Source: DAIPJH01 sp036770365
GTDB lineage: Bacteria; Pseudomonadota; Alphaproteobacteria; Rickettsiales; UBA998
Direction: 5' to 3'
Assembly: GCA_036770365.1 (NCBI GenBank)
Contig: DAIPJH010000001.1
Location: forward strand, 124,001 to 188,000
Length of the DNA: 64,000 nucleotides
Positions 54,137-62,497 of the stretch are shown here, piece by piece. The position numbers and the translations under genes were made by a program. The notes below the pieces were generated by a model, which was not told the origin of the DNA, ran no database searches, and saw only the letters and a list, made by a program, of their open reading frames with translations. Every line of letters starts with the position of its first letter. Within the stretch, counting starts at the first letter, position 1.

Positions 54137-54988
54137 ATGATACACTTTGAAAAAATGCACGGACTAGGTAACGACTTTGTCATTATTGACGAGCGTAAAT
54201 TTCCTATGCAGCTTGTTGAAGCGGAGCAACGCGCCGATATAGTACGTGCGATTGCAGCGCGCACGACAGGTGTAGGGTGCGACCAATTACTTGTCTTACG
54301 CTATAGCCCACGTGCCGATGCCTATATGCAGATTTATAATGCAGATGGCTCTGAGGTTGGTGCATGTGGCAATGCGACACGCTGCGTGGGATGGATGATG
54401 ATGCGTGAAAAACATTCGGACGCTGCGCTAATTGATACTGAGGCAGGGATGCTGGAATGCCGCTTGGCTGGCAAAGAGCGCGTCTCAGTCAATATGGGTA
54501 CACCGCGCCTAAATTGGCACGAAATCCCGCTTGCCAGCGATATCCCTACTTTGCACATCCCGATTGAATCAGAAATGCTGCGTGATGGTGTCGCAGTGAG
54601 CATGGGTAATCCGCATTTGGTATTTTTTGTGCCTGATGTAGGGGCAGTGCCACTCAAAAAACTAGGACCTGCACTTGAACATCACCAGCTTTTCCCTCAA
54701 CGCGTCAATGTCAGCGTCGCACAAATCGACAGTTCCCACCACATCACTTTACGCGTCTGGGAACGTGGCTGTGGTGAAACCATGGCATGTGGCACAGGTG
54801 CGTGCGCGACCATGACCGCAGCACGTCGTCGCGGTTTGGTCGATGAACATGTCACCATCCTCCTCGCGGGCGGCGAACTCGACATCAGCTGGCGTGGCAC
54901 AGAAGCTGACCCCGCCCACCCTCTATGGATGACAGGTGATGTAGCACATAGTTTTTCTGGAACACTGAATGATAATCAGTGGGTATAG
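54137..54988 (+). CDS. dapF: Diaminopimelate epimerase
   Basis: Converts LL- to meso-diaminopimelate for lysine and peptidoglycan. Start ATG 54137 gives IHFEKMHGLGNDFVIID, the usual N-terminus; the frame is open five codons further upstream. The two catalytic Cys lie in GACGNATRC (about residue 75) and ETMACGTGAC (about residue 215), both in their conserved Gly-rich contexts. The 283-residue length is normal. It is followed by mtaB, a common alphaproteobacterial pair. About 100 bp between ssb and this gene hold no recognised element. Confidence 0.97.
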   Translation: MIHFEKMHGLGNDFVIIDERKFPMQLVEAEQRADIVRAIAARTTGVGCDQLLVLRYSPRADAYMQIYNADGSEVGACGNATRCVGWMMMREKHSDAALIDTEAGMLECRLAGKERVSVNMGTPRLNWHEIPLASDIPTLHIPIESEMLRDGVAVSMGNPHLVFFVPDVGAVPLKKLGPALEHHQLFPQRVNVSVAQIDSSHHITLRVWERGCGETMACGTGACATMTAARRRGLVDEHVTILLAGGELDISWRGTEADPAHPLWMTGDVAHSFSGTLNDNQWV

Positions 54989-55091
54989 CATATAATTGAA
55001 GATGCAATTGCTAAAAAACAATAAGATAACTAGACAATTTAAACATTTAGCATTATGAAGATGCCCCCTCACCCTATAAAGCCTTATTAAA

Positions 55092-56381
55092 ATGGTCGAA
55101 ATTATCACACTTGGCTGCCGCCTGAACGCTTTTGAGAGTGAAGTGATACGTAATCACGCGCATGCGGCAGGGCTGGATAATGCTGTGATCATCAATAGTT
55201 GTGCGGTCACGGCAGAAGCGGAACGCCATACGCGCCAAGAGATTCGCAAGGCAAAGCGTAATAATCCCAACATCAAAGTCATCGTCACGGGCTGCGCGGC
55301 GCAAGTCAATCCTGAGGCGTTTGCGGCGATGGATGAAGTAGACGTGGTGTTGGGAAATGAGGAAAAGCTGGAGGCAAAAACCTACACATCGTTGCAGGAT
55401 TCATCATTCAAGCATCAAGCATCAGCTTTTATCAGTGACCACGAAAAAATTCACGTCAATGACATTATGGAAGTCAAAGACGTTGCGCCGCATTTGGTGA
55501 GTGCGTTTGAGGGGCAGACGCGCGCGTTTGTTCAGGTACAAAATGGCTGCAACCACCGCTGCACGTTTTGCATCATCCCTTATGGTCGGGGTAATAGCCG
55601 CTCCGTGCCTGCGGGAGATGTAGTTGCGCAGGTACGTGAACTGGCGATGCAAGGCTTCAAAGAAGTGGTGCTAACGGGGGTGGATATCAGTTCGTATGGT
55701 GAGGATTTGCCATCTAACCCGACGCTTGGCAATCTCGTGCGCCGTATTTTGAAACTTGTGCCAGAGCTGCCGCGTTTGCGCTTGTCGTCTATTGATGCGA
55801 TTGAGGTTGATGATGAGCTGTATCAAGCCTTTGCAGAAGAACCACGCTTGATGCCACATCTGCACCTAAGTTTACAAGCAGGTGATGATATGATCTTGAA
55901 ACGGATGAAACGCCGTCATTTGCGTGCAGATATATTAGAAGTCTGTGCAAAACTGCGTGCTGTGCGCCCTGATATGGTGTTTGGCGCGGATATTATCGCA
56001 GGGTTTCCGACCGAAACTGACGCGATGTTTGACAATACGCTAAACATCGTGCGTGAGGCGGATTTGTTGTGGTTGCATGTGTTCCCCTACTCCGCGCGAA
56101 CAGGCACGCCGGCTGCGAAAATGCCGCAGGTCAAGTCTCCTATTCGTAAAGAGCGTGCTGCGCGCCTGCGTAAAGCCGGAAGCCTTCAGGTGGATGTGTT
56201 TTTACAGGCGCAAATCGGCACGTCTCACACCATCCTGATGGAACAAAACAATATTGGACGCACACCTCACTTTGCCCCTGTGAAAATGGTCGGTGATTTC
56301 CCTGCTGGGACGTTGGTGGATGTGACCATTACGGGTGTGGATGGGCAGATGCTTACTGCAACTCCGTCACCCAGAGCATAG
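55092..56381 (+). CDS. mtaB: tRNA t6A37 methylthiotransferase MtaB
   Basis: Radical SAM enzyme adding a methylthio group to t6A37 of tRNA. The 429 residues begin with the UPF0004 domain, whose three cluster Cys are at about 9, 37 and 68 (TLGCRLN, NSCAVTAEAE, VTGCAAQ). The radical SAM motif NGCNHRCTFCIIPYGRG (Cys 153, 157, 160) and RLSSIDAIEVDD follow. The C-terminal TRAM-like part ends with VDVTITGVDG. NSCAVTAEAE and GCRLN distinguish MtaB from MiaB and RimO. In many alphaproteobacteria ftsY follows; here a repeat and a convergent gene do. Confidence 0.95.
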   Translation: MVEIITLGCRLNAFESEVIRNHAHAAGLDNAVIINSCAVTAEAERHTRQEIRKAKRNNPNIKVIVTGCAAQVNPEAFAAMDEVDVVLGNEEKLEAKTYTSLQDSSFKHQASAFISDHEKIHVNDIMEVKDVAPHLVSAFEGQTRAFVQVQNGCNHRCTFCIIPYGRGNSRSVPAGDVVAQVRELAMQGFKEVVLTGVDISSYGEDLPSNPTLGNLVRRILKLVPELPRLRLSSIDAIEVDDELYQAFAEEPRLMPHLHLSLQAGDDMILKRMKRRHLRADILEVCAKLRAVRPDMVFGADIIAGFPTETDAMFDNTLNIVREADLLWLHVFPYSARTGTPAAKMPQVKSPIRKERAARLRKAGSLQVDVFLQAQIGTSHTILMEQNNIGRTPHFAPVKMVGDFPAGTLVDVTITGVDGQMLTATPSPRA

Positions 56382-56400
56382 CAAAGCGACCTAACTTCCC

Positions 56401-56455
56401 GTCATTCTAACGCAAGCTGGAATCTAACAGAGATACCACTTTACAATGGCATAAC
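56401..56455. repeat. Dispersed palindromic repeat overlapping a gene end
   Basis: GTCATTCTAACGCAAGCTGG with AATCTA, then a hairpin ATACCACTTTACAATGGCAT, related to the copy at 22574-22622. The last codons of the minus-strand gene ending at 56441 lie inside it. Confidence 0.6.
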
Positions 56456-56857
56456 AAGTATCACGCGATACTCCAACACCACACCAAGCGCGACCACCAG
56501 AGCGACACGCCATACGGGTACGCTTAGAAATCCTAGTATAAGTGGCACAAGCGACAGCGGTCCTGCCCAATAAAATAGTGCAAGCCAGATACCGTAGCGC
56601 GTCATGTAAGCTTGTGCCATTAGATAATGTTCTGCTTTAAGTGCATGCGGTAAGCGTGAAATCAATTGATAGAACACACGTCCAAAACCATAGCTGAATA
56701 TGCAGCCAGCAAAGCTACCTAATACACCAACAATAAAGTATTTTTTCAACGCAACATTACCAAAACAATGCATCGCAAATAGCGTGACATTGTCGCGCAG
56801 CGGCAGCGCGAGGGAGGATAAAAACGCTTCTTGGAAAATGGTAAAATTAGTCGCCAC
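56441..56857 (-). CDS. YqaA/DedA-like (VTT-domain) membrane protein
   Basis: 138 residues with four or five hydrophobic segments. The order FQEAFLSSLALPLRDN, GSFAGCIFSYGFGRVF and YGIWLALFYWAGPLSLVPLILGFL follows the YqaA branch of the DedA/VTT superfamily, whose members are proposed lipid scramblases or transporters. The typical C-terminal arginine stretch is seen as VLEYRVIL. The last few residues (VMPL) are encoded by a dispersed repeat, so the original C-terminus may have been replaced. Its start overlaps the tlyA gene by 11 bp. Confidence 0.75.
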   Translation of the reverse strand: MATNFTIFQEAFLSSLALPLRDNVTLFAMHCFGNVALKKYFIVGVLGSFAGCIFSYGFGRVFYQLISRLPHALKAEHYLMAQAYMTRYGIWLALFYWAGPLSLVPLILGFLSVPVWRVALVVALGVVLEYRVILVMPL

Positions 56858-57581
56858 GTTTAACCGCCCATACTAAAAATTCATGATTGCCTGCTGGCCC
56901 TGTGATAGGGCTTTCGACTAAGCCTTTCACACTCCACCCCCTATCATGCTCAAGCCAAGAAGTAATGTCATCACAAATTTTTGCGTGTATTTTAGTGTCT
57001 TTAACAACACCGCTTTTGCTGACATGCTCCCGCCCTGCTTCAAATTGTGGTTTAATGAGTGCGACAAGTTGCGCACCTACTTGTGCGAGTGCCATCACGG
57101 CAGGTAACACCAATTTCAAACTGATAAAACTTGCATCGCACACAATCAACTCTGGCGCATCAGGAATCAGGGCCGCATCCAACGTCCGTGCATTGGTTTT
57201 TTCTAGATTGATCACGCGAGGGTCACGCTGCAATGTTTCATGCAACTGCCCATGCCCAACATCCACCGCATAGACTTTGACTGCGCCGCGAGCAAGCAAC
57301 ACGTCCGTAAAACCACCTGTTGACGCACCGACATCGATCGCGATTTTGTCTTTCGGATTTATGGAAAATGATTCTAACGCTCCGGCGAGCTTCAGCCCAC
57401 CGCGTGATACCCATGGGTGATCAAGCTCGGTTACTTCTACCACCGACTCGTCATTAACCTTATGACTTACCTTAATAATAACCTGATTATCCACTGTCAC
57501 CTTCCCCGCCTCGATCAAGGCTTGAGCTTTGGAGCGCGTGGGTGCAAGTGTATGTTCGGTAAGGTAGAGGTCTAGGCGCAT
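56847..57581 (-). CDS. tlyA: TlyA-family rRNA methyltransferase
   Basis: 244 residues: an N-terminal S4 RNA-binding domain (about 1-60, MRLDLYLTEHTLAPTRSKAQ) and a FtsJ-like SAM methyltransferase (about 65-244), with IDVGASTGGFTDVLLARGA as motif I, VYAVDVGHGQL, CDASFISLKLVLP and ALIKPQFEAGRE. This is the TlyA/YqxC family, known for 2'-O-methylation of rRNA and described in some species as hemolysin; the rRNA role is more likely here. The YqaA-like gene downstream overlaps by 11 bp, so the two form an operon. Confidence 0.94.
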   Translation of the reverse strand: MRLDLYLTEHTLAPTRSKAQALIEAGKVTVDNQVIIKVSHKVNDESVVEVTELDHPWVSRGGLKLAGALESFSINPKDKIAIDVGASTGGFTDVLLARGAVKVYAVDVGHGQLHETLQRDPRVINLEKTNARTLDAALIPDAPELIVCDASFISLKLVLPAVMALAQVGAQLVALIKPQFEAGREHVSKSGVVKDTKIHAKICDDITSWLEHDRGWSVKGLVESPITGPAGNHEFLVWAVKRGD

Positions 57582-57590
57582 ATTTTTATA

Positions 57591-57624
57591 TCGTCATAAT
57601 TACGTAATATAAATTTGATAATGT
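57591..57624 (+). promoter_or_regulatory. Direct-repeat promoter
   Basis: Cores TCAT (57594) and TAAT (57605) are 11 bp apart and TAATGT (57619-57624) begins 10 bp after the second. The first 19 bases are nearly the same as those at 16909. It serves the small orphan at 57662. Confidence 0.55.
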
Positions 57625-57661
57625 TTAACTAATACACAACTCAAGAAAGGTCATTTATTCT

Positions 57662-57952
57662 ATGTCACAAGAAAAAGGGGCTGTTGTAATAACAACTTGT
57701 AGTGATACCCAACCAGATTTCCATAAAATCGCTGAAAAATTGGCAAACGGTTCAGGTAAGTACAAAAATGTAAATCCTCAAGAATTACAAAATAGCATTC
57801 GGGCAATTGAAAAGAACCTTAAAGCAAAACATCTAAAGAGTGAACAGTGTACAGATTCAACTTTTGAGTTTTCAAAAGAAGAATTTATGAATTTATTGCC
57901 GAACACAAAAACTATTCCACCAAAGAAAGATTTCAAGGGTATAGTAAGCTAA
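57662..57952 (+). CDS. Small orphan protein
   Basis: 96 residues, polar and Lys/Asn-rich, with no signal peptide or hydrophobic segment. AAAGG lies about 14-18 bases before ATG 57662, rather far. Visible points are DTQPDFHKIAEKLANG, a helix around NSIRAIEKNLKAKHLKSEQ and a Pro/Lys C-terminus. No family was recognised. It is alone between tlyA (divergent) and ispA (convergent, 20 bp away), and carries the shared direct-repeat promoter, which is the main support for its being a real gene. Confidence 0.65.
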   Translation: MSQEKGAVVITTCSDTQPDFHKIAEKLANGSGKYKNVNPQELQNSIRAIEKNLKAKHLKSEQCTDSTFEFSKEEFMNLLPNTKTIPPKKDFKGIVS

Positions 57953-57972
57953 CAATTCTTTTACCAATCACA

Positions 57973-58923
57973 CTAGCTCTTACGCTTAATCACATATTCC
58001 GCAACTTTACGCAGTGGTTCAGACATTTTACGGTCAAAGACATCGAGATGGGTGGCAGCTTGTTCCGCTAGAATGATCGCTTGCTCACGTGCGCGCTCAA
58101 CCCCCAAAGCTTCAACTAACGTTGCTTTTCCGAGTTCACGGTCACGCCCAACCTCTTTACCTGTTTGCTCACGCGTACCTTCCGCGTCAAGCAAATCATC
58201 GGTAATTTGGAACGCAAGCCCAATATCATGCGCATAACGTTGTAACGCGTTACGCTGCGGACGCGGGGCTTTACCCAAAATTGCTCCTGCTTCGCATGAT
58301 ACTGCAAACATTTCACCTGTTTTCAGACGTTGCAAACGAATAATCTCATCTACGCTGAGTTTTTTATGTTCTGATTCAAGATCAAGCATTTGACCGCCGA
58401 CCATTCCACGACAGCCCGCCGCATAGGCAAGCGAACGAATCAACTCACAACGCACGGCCGCATCCGTATGCACATCAGGATCAGCCAACAGCTCAAATGC
58501 AAGTGTAAGCAGCGCATCTCCTGCCAAAATTGCCGTCGCCTCATCATATTTTTTATGGCATGAAGGCTGACCACGACGGAAATCATCATCATCCATTGCA
58601 GGCAAATCGTCATGAATAAGTGAATAAGTATGCACAAACTCAATCGCTGCGGCAGTATAAAGTGACGCCTCACGGCAGACACCAAACAATTCCGCGCTAG
58701 ATACCGTCAAAAACGGACGCAAACGCTTTCCACCTGATAGCGCAGAATAACGCATTGCATCCATCACACGCGCTTCACCGCCCCGCGGGGTACGATGCGC
58801 TTCAAGGTTACGATCCGCAAAGGAAATAATATTAGATGCTTCGCCATCGGGATGTGGCAACAACGATGCCATTTTATTATGTAAAGCCTGAGAAACGTCC
58901 AATAATTCTTTTTGCAAATCCAT
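57973..58923 (-). CDS. ispA: Polyprenyl (farnesyl/geranylgeranyl) diphosphate synthase
   Basis: Trans-prenyltransferase that condenses IPP with allylic diphosphates, feeding undecaprenyl and quinone synthesis. The 316 residues contain GGKRLRPFLT, the first Asp-rich motif HDDLPAMDDDDFRRGQPSCH and the second, FQITDDLLDAEGT. KATLVEALG follows. The layout and the bulky spacing in the first motif fit bacterial IspA. It lies 11 bp after xseB, a pairing usual in Proteobacteria, where dxs often comes next; no dxs is present here. Confidence 0.95.
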   Translation of the reverse strand: MDLQKELLDVSQALHNKMASLLPHPDGEASNIISFADRNLEAHRTPRGGEARVMDAMRYSALSGGKRLRPFLTVSSAELFGVCREASLYTAAAIEFVHTYSLIHDDLPAMDDDDFRRGQPSCHKKYDEATAILAGDALLTLAFELLADPDVHTDAAVRCELIRSLAYAAGCRGMVGGQMLDLESEHKKLSVDEIIRLQRLKTGEMFAVSCEAGAILGKAPRPQRNALQRYAHDIGLAFQITDDLLDAEGTREQTGKEVGRDRELGKATLVEALGVERAREQAIILAEQAATHLDVFDRKMSEPLRKVAEYVIKRKS

Positions 58924-58934
58924 CTTCTTATCCC

Positions 58935-59186
58935 TTATCCTTCTGCCGATTCAAACGGTACAGCTTTGACGCCACCTTGACCGTCTGATGTCAATTTTTC
59001 AACCTTTAACCGCGCATCTTCGAGTTTTTGTTGGCAATAGGCACGCAACTGTGTCCCGCGGGTGTAATCTTCAATGGATTTATCCAACGAACTATCGCCC
59101 GATTCCAAGCGTTTCACGATTGTTTCTAGCTCTTTGAGCGCGTCTTCAAACGACACACCTTCAAATGAATCTGTAGTCTCGGTCAT
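58935..59186 (-). CDS. xseB: Exodeoxyribonuclease VII small subunit
   Basis: Small helical subunit of the XseA/XseB nuclease. The 83 residues from ATG 59186 (GAGGTGG just upstream; the GTG two codons before is too close to that site) contain the family pattern FEDALKELETIVKRLESGD and LDKSIEDYTRGTQLRAYCQ, then KLEDARLKVEKL. Length is typical. xseA is not in the window. It leads into ispA. Confidence 0.95.
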   Translation of the reverse strand: MTETTDSFEGVSFEDALKELETIVKRLESGDSSLDKSIEDYTRGTQLRAYCQQKLEDARLKVEKLTSDGQGGVKAVPFESAEG

Positions 59187-59329
59187 AACCACCTCTTTGT
59201 CAGCGCATAAAGTAAGCGATTGCGACTAAGACGACAAGTGTTAAATGATGCTTTAAGATGGATTGCGTCTGTGAAGAGAATGTAATACATACGAGCAGCA
59301 CTACTTCTTAGATGATATAGGAAACTCCA

Positions 59330-60685
59330 ATGTTCGACTCTCTCAATAAACGTCTTGGTGATATTTTAGGTAAACTTCGTCGCAAAGGCGCGCTCTCTGA
59401 AGAAGACATTACGAATGTCATGCGTGAAGTGCGCGTGGCACTCTTAGAAGCAGACGTGGCGTTGCCTGTGGTCAAAGAGTTCATCAATTCGCTTAAAGAA
59501 AAAGCGGTGGGACATGAGATTATCGCCAGTGTTTCGCCTGCGCAGATGGTGATTAAACTAGTACAAGACCATTTGACCGAGCTTCTTGGTAGCGAACATC
59601 AAGAAATTAACCTTGCCGCTGTACCACCTGTGGTAATTATGATGGTAGGCTTGCAAGGTTCAGGTAAAACGACTTCTTCGGGCAAGCTTGCGCTGCGTCT
59701 ACGTGAGAAGCATCATAAAAAAGTGATGGTCGCCTCGCTCGACGTGCAACGCCCTGCGGCGCAAGAACAGCTCGCGGTCGTTGCTAAACAAGCGGGCGTG
59801 GAATCACTACCGATTATTGCTGGGCAATCTCCGCTTACCATCACTAAGCGTGCGATGGAAGAAGCCAAACTAAGTGGCTATGACGTATTAATTTTAGATA
59901 CGGCGGGACGCTTACACATTGACGAAACCTTGATGGGTGAACTTATTCAAGTACGCGACCTCGCCAAACCGCATGAAACCTTACTGGTTGCAGATGCATT
60001 GACTGGACAGGACGCGGTAACGATTGCCAAACATTTTCATGACCATATTGGGGTTACTGGGATTATTCTGACCCGTATTGACGGCGATGGGCGCGGCGGC
60101 GCGGCACTTTCGATGCGTCATATCACAGGGCAACCTATTAAATATATGGGGGTCGGTGAGAAACTCACCGCGTTTGAACCTTTCCACCCTGAACGTATCG
60201 CTTCACGTATCCTTGATATGGGCGATGTGGTGTCGCTGGTAGAGCGCGCCGCAGAAGCGATTGACCAAAAAGATGCGGAGCAGATGGCAAAGCGTCTCGC
60301 TGAAGGTAAATTCGACTTTAACGACCTACTCTCGCAAATGAAAAATATGAAAAAAATGGGCGGACTTGGTGGTATCATGGGCATGATGCCAGGGATGGGG
60401 AAAATCAAAGATCAGCTGCAAGATGCAAAGCTCGATGATACACTCCTTAAGCGTCAAGAAGCGATTATCCTCTCGATGACCGCCAAAGAACGTGAACACC
60501 CTAAACTCATCAATGCTTCGCGCCGCCAGCGCATTGCTAATGGTTCTGGCACGTCAGTGATGGAAATCAACAAGCTGATGAAACAACAGCAGCAAATGGA
60601 AACCGTGATGAAACGCATCAAGAAAATGGGAAAAAAAGGCCTAATGCGTGGCGGAATTGAACAATTATTGCAGGGAATGCATTAG
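59330..60685 (+). CDS. ffh: Signal recognition particle protein Ffh
   Basis: GTPase subunit of SRP, which brings inner-membrane proteins to the translocon. The 451 residues have the N domain (MFDSLNKRLGDILGKLRRKG), the G domain with GLQGSGKTTSSGKLA, DVQRPAAQEQL, DTAGRLHIDE and TRIDGDGRGGAALS, and the Met-rich M domain (about 300-451, MKNMKKMGGLGGIMGMMPGM). All are diagnostic. It precedes rpsP, the common ffh-rpsP-rimM order. The 164-bp gap after it holds a small hairpin (ATAGCT/AGCTAT near 60694) but no gene. Confidence 0.98.
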   Translation: MFDSLNKRLGDILGKLRRKGALSEEDITNVMREVRVALLEADVALPVVKEFINSLKEKAVGHEIIASVSPAQMVIKLVQDHLTELLGSEHQEINLAAVPPVVIMMVGLQGSGKTTSSGKLALRLREKHHKKVMVASLDVQRPAAQEQLAVVAKQAGVESLPIIAGQSPLTITKRAMEEAKLSGYDVLILDTAGRLHIDETLMGELIQVRDLAKPHETLLVADALTGQDAVTIAKHFHDHIGVTGIILTRIDGDGRGGAALSMRHITGQPIKYMGVGEKLTAFEPFHPERIASRILDMGDVVSLVERAAEAIDQKDAEQMAKRLAEGKFDFNDLLSQMKNMKKMGGLGGIMGMMPGMGKIKDQLQDAKLDDTLLKRQEAIILSMTAKEREHPKLINASRRQRIANGSGTSVMEINKLMKQQQQMETVMKRIKKMGKKGLMRGGIEQLLQGMH

Positions 60686-60849
60686 GGAGTTATAGCTCGC
60701 CAGCTATGGAGTGTCCATTGTCTATGACTACCCATAATCCATAACTCATCATTCATAGCTAAAAAAAACAAAATAATGCTGGATTTTCACTAAAGAATCT
60801 GCTTTATATCGCCGTCCTTAAAAATACTGCTGAAGATAACAGGTATAAC

Positions 60850-61329
60850 ATGGCTACAAAAATTCGTTTGGCTCGCGGTGGAAGCAAAAAGCGTCCGTTT
60901 TACCGTATCGTTGCGGCTGATGCTCGTGCGCCTCGTGATGGTGAATTCATTGAAAAGTTGGGTACATATAACCCTTCACTTCCGAAAGATAGCGCAGAGC
61001 GTTTCAAATATGATGCGGAGCGCGTGAAATACTGGCTTGGTACTGGCGCACAGCCTACCGATGCGATTGCGCGTTTCCTTCGCAAAGATGGCGTTTTAAC
61101 AACCGCTCCGTCATACACAGCAAAGCCTAACTCTGGAAAATTAAAGCCTCGCGCTCAGGCTCGCAAAGATGCTGAGATCGCTGCAGCAGCAAAACTTGCT
61201 GAAGAAGCAGAAGCTGCAAAAGCAGCTGAGATCGCTGCAGCAGAGGCAGCGAAAGCAGCAGCGGCTGCTCCAGCGGCTGAAGAAATTGTTGAAGAAGCAC
61301 CCGTGGCGGAAGAGCCTGCGGCTGAGTAG
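60850..61329 (+). CDS. rpsP: 30S ribosomal protein S16 with long Ala/Glu C-terminal extension
   Basis: Ribosomal protein S16. Residues 1-85 are the conserved part (MATKIRLARGGSKKRPFYRI, GTYNPSLPKD, YWLGTGAQPTDAIARFL). The remaining 75 residues are a low-complexity Ala/Glu/Lys helix ending EAPVAEEPAAE. Total length of 159 is about twice E. coli S16 (82); such extensions occur in alphaproteobacteria, but their role is unknown. It ends at a strong terminator, which separates it from the rest of the usual rimM operon. Confidence 0.97.
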   Translation: MATKIRLARGGSKKRPFYRIVAADARAPRDGEFIEKLGTYNPSLPKDSAERFKYDAERVKYWLGTGAQPTDAIARFLRKDGVLTTAPSYTAKPNSGKLKPRAQARKDAEIAAAAKLAEEAEAAKAAEIAAAEAAKAAAAAPAAEEIVEEAPVAEEPAAE

Positions 61330-61355
61330 TTTTTATTATCACTATACTCCTCCTC

Positions 61356-61384
61356 AAACCCACCTTTATGGTGGGTTTTTTTTG
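61356..61384 (+). terminator. Rho-independent terminator of rpsP
   Basis: AAACCCACC (61356-61364) pairs with GGTGGGTTT (61370-61378), loop TTTAT, followed by six T. The T-run leads directly into the next direct-repeat promoter, so the J-domain gene is cut off from rpsP read-through and placed under its own control. Confidence 0.88.
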
Positions 61385-61413
61385 TCATAAAATCTTCATA
61401 CGCAACCTATTAT
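61382..61413 (+). promoter_or_regulatory. Direct-repeat promoter
   Basis: TTGTCAT and TCTTCAT have TCAT cores at 61385 and 61396, 11 bp apart, followed by TATTAT (61408-61413), 8 bp after the second core. It controls the J-domain orphan and the small membrane orphan that follow. Confidence 0.6.
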
Positions 61414-61502
61414 TTTTTCTATATACTTATGGTACTTCCATTTAAGAGCGGCACGTTCAGTTAAGTGGAGTATGGCTATAATGGCAACAGCATTAGGCAG
61501 CA

Positions 61503-62483
61503 ATGAGTATCTTAGATCCAAGCACTGGTTTTTTTGACCATGTTGACCAATCCCCACTTGGCGCACTTGCGGGGGGAGCTGGTGCTGCAGGTATTGCAGG
61601 CGCGGGTATGTTTGATGATATTGGCGGCGCAACCGAATATTATGGGGGATTTGGCACAAGTACGCTAGATGAAGCGTTCATGGCGGCGCGTGGAGAAAGT
61701 ACAGCAGAAAGCATTTTCAGTTTTCTACGCTCAGGCGCAAGTGATGCAGCAGATTATTACTTTGACTATTTATTGTTCAAAGACGCAAGAAACAGTTTTA
61801 ATCACAACGATTTCAAACATGAATGGGATGCTTGCCAAGGCGCAGAAAAAACAACCATTGAATCCATCAAAGATATTGCTAAAATTCACGGTTCACTACT
61901 CGGCATGATGAAGAAGTTTTATCCAAATGATCAAGCCACCAAAGATTATCAAGCCTTAGGTGTGCATTTGCCTAGTGAAGAACTCTTAAAACAAGTCAAA
62001 CGCAAGCTATCCATGGCACTACACCCTGACCGTCAGGGTGGTAACGAGGAACAATTCAAAGAATTCGATGACTATATCAAAACCCTTCAAGATAAAGACA
62101 AAGTTACAGCTTATAACGAAATGGCAGCAAAAAAACCTGACGCTATCAAAGAAATTCTCGGAAAAATGTCAGAAGCTCATTACGACGAATGGATAAAGCC
62201 GCGTACACCAGAAACCAACCCTGCACGCTTACTTGAAAGTTCAACATCCAAAGGCAAAGAAACATTAGAAAAAGAAGAAAATTTCTTCACAAAATTAAGC
62301 CCTACCAATAAAGCCGCTGTGATACTTGGTAGCGCAGTGGTAGTTGGCGGCACTGCCTATGTTGTCTCTAAGATAGCAGATGAAAAGAATAAAAAAGCAC
62401 ATAAAACATCCACCAATTCATGGGTAGAAAACATAAGTGCCTCTACACCGACCCATGAACCTACTACACCCTACAAAAGATAA
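61503..62483 (+). CDS. Orphan membrane-associated J-domain protein
   Basis: 326 residues. AGGCAG lies a few bases before ATG 61503. The N-terminus has a Gly/Ala-rich stretch (about 19-40, LGALAGGAGAAGIAGAG). Residues about 145-205 look like a J domain: YQALGVHLPSEELLKQVKRK, then LSMALHPDRQGGNEEQFKEF with the essential HPD at 174-176. J domains stimulate an Hsp70 partner. A C-terminal transmembrane segment (about 271-292, AAVILGSAVVVGGTAYVVSK) is followed by a basic tail. The rest has no known domain. It is driven by the shared promoter and interrupts the usual rpsP-rimM neighbourhood; the next gene follows after 14 bp. Confidence 0.8.
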   Translation: MSILDPSTGFFDHVDQSPLGALAGGAGAAGIAGAGMFDDIGGATEYYGGFGTSTLDEAFMAARGESTAESIFSFLRSGASDAADYYFDYLLFKDARNSFNHNDFKHEWDACQGAEKTTIESIKDIAKIHGSLLGMMKKFYPNDQATKDYQALGVHLPSEELLKQVKRKLSMALHPDRQGGNEEQFKEFDDYIKTLQDKDKVTAYNEMAAKKPDAIKEILGKMSEAHYDEWIKPRTPETNPARLLESSTSKGKETLEKEENFFTKLSPTNKAAVILGSAVVVGGTAYVVSKIADEKNKKAHKTSTNSWVENISASTPTHEPTTPYKR

Positions 62484-62497
62484 GAACGGAGACCACC

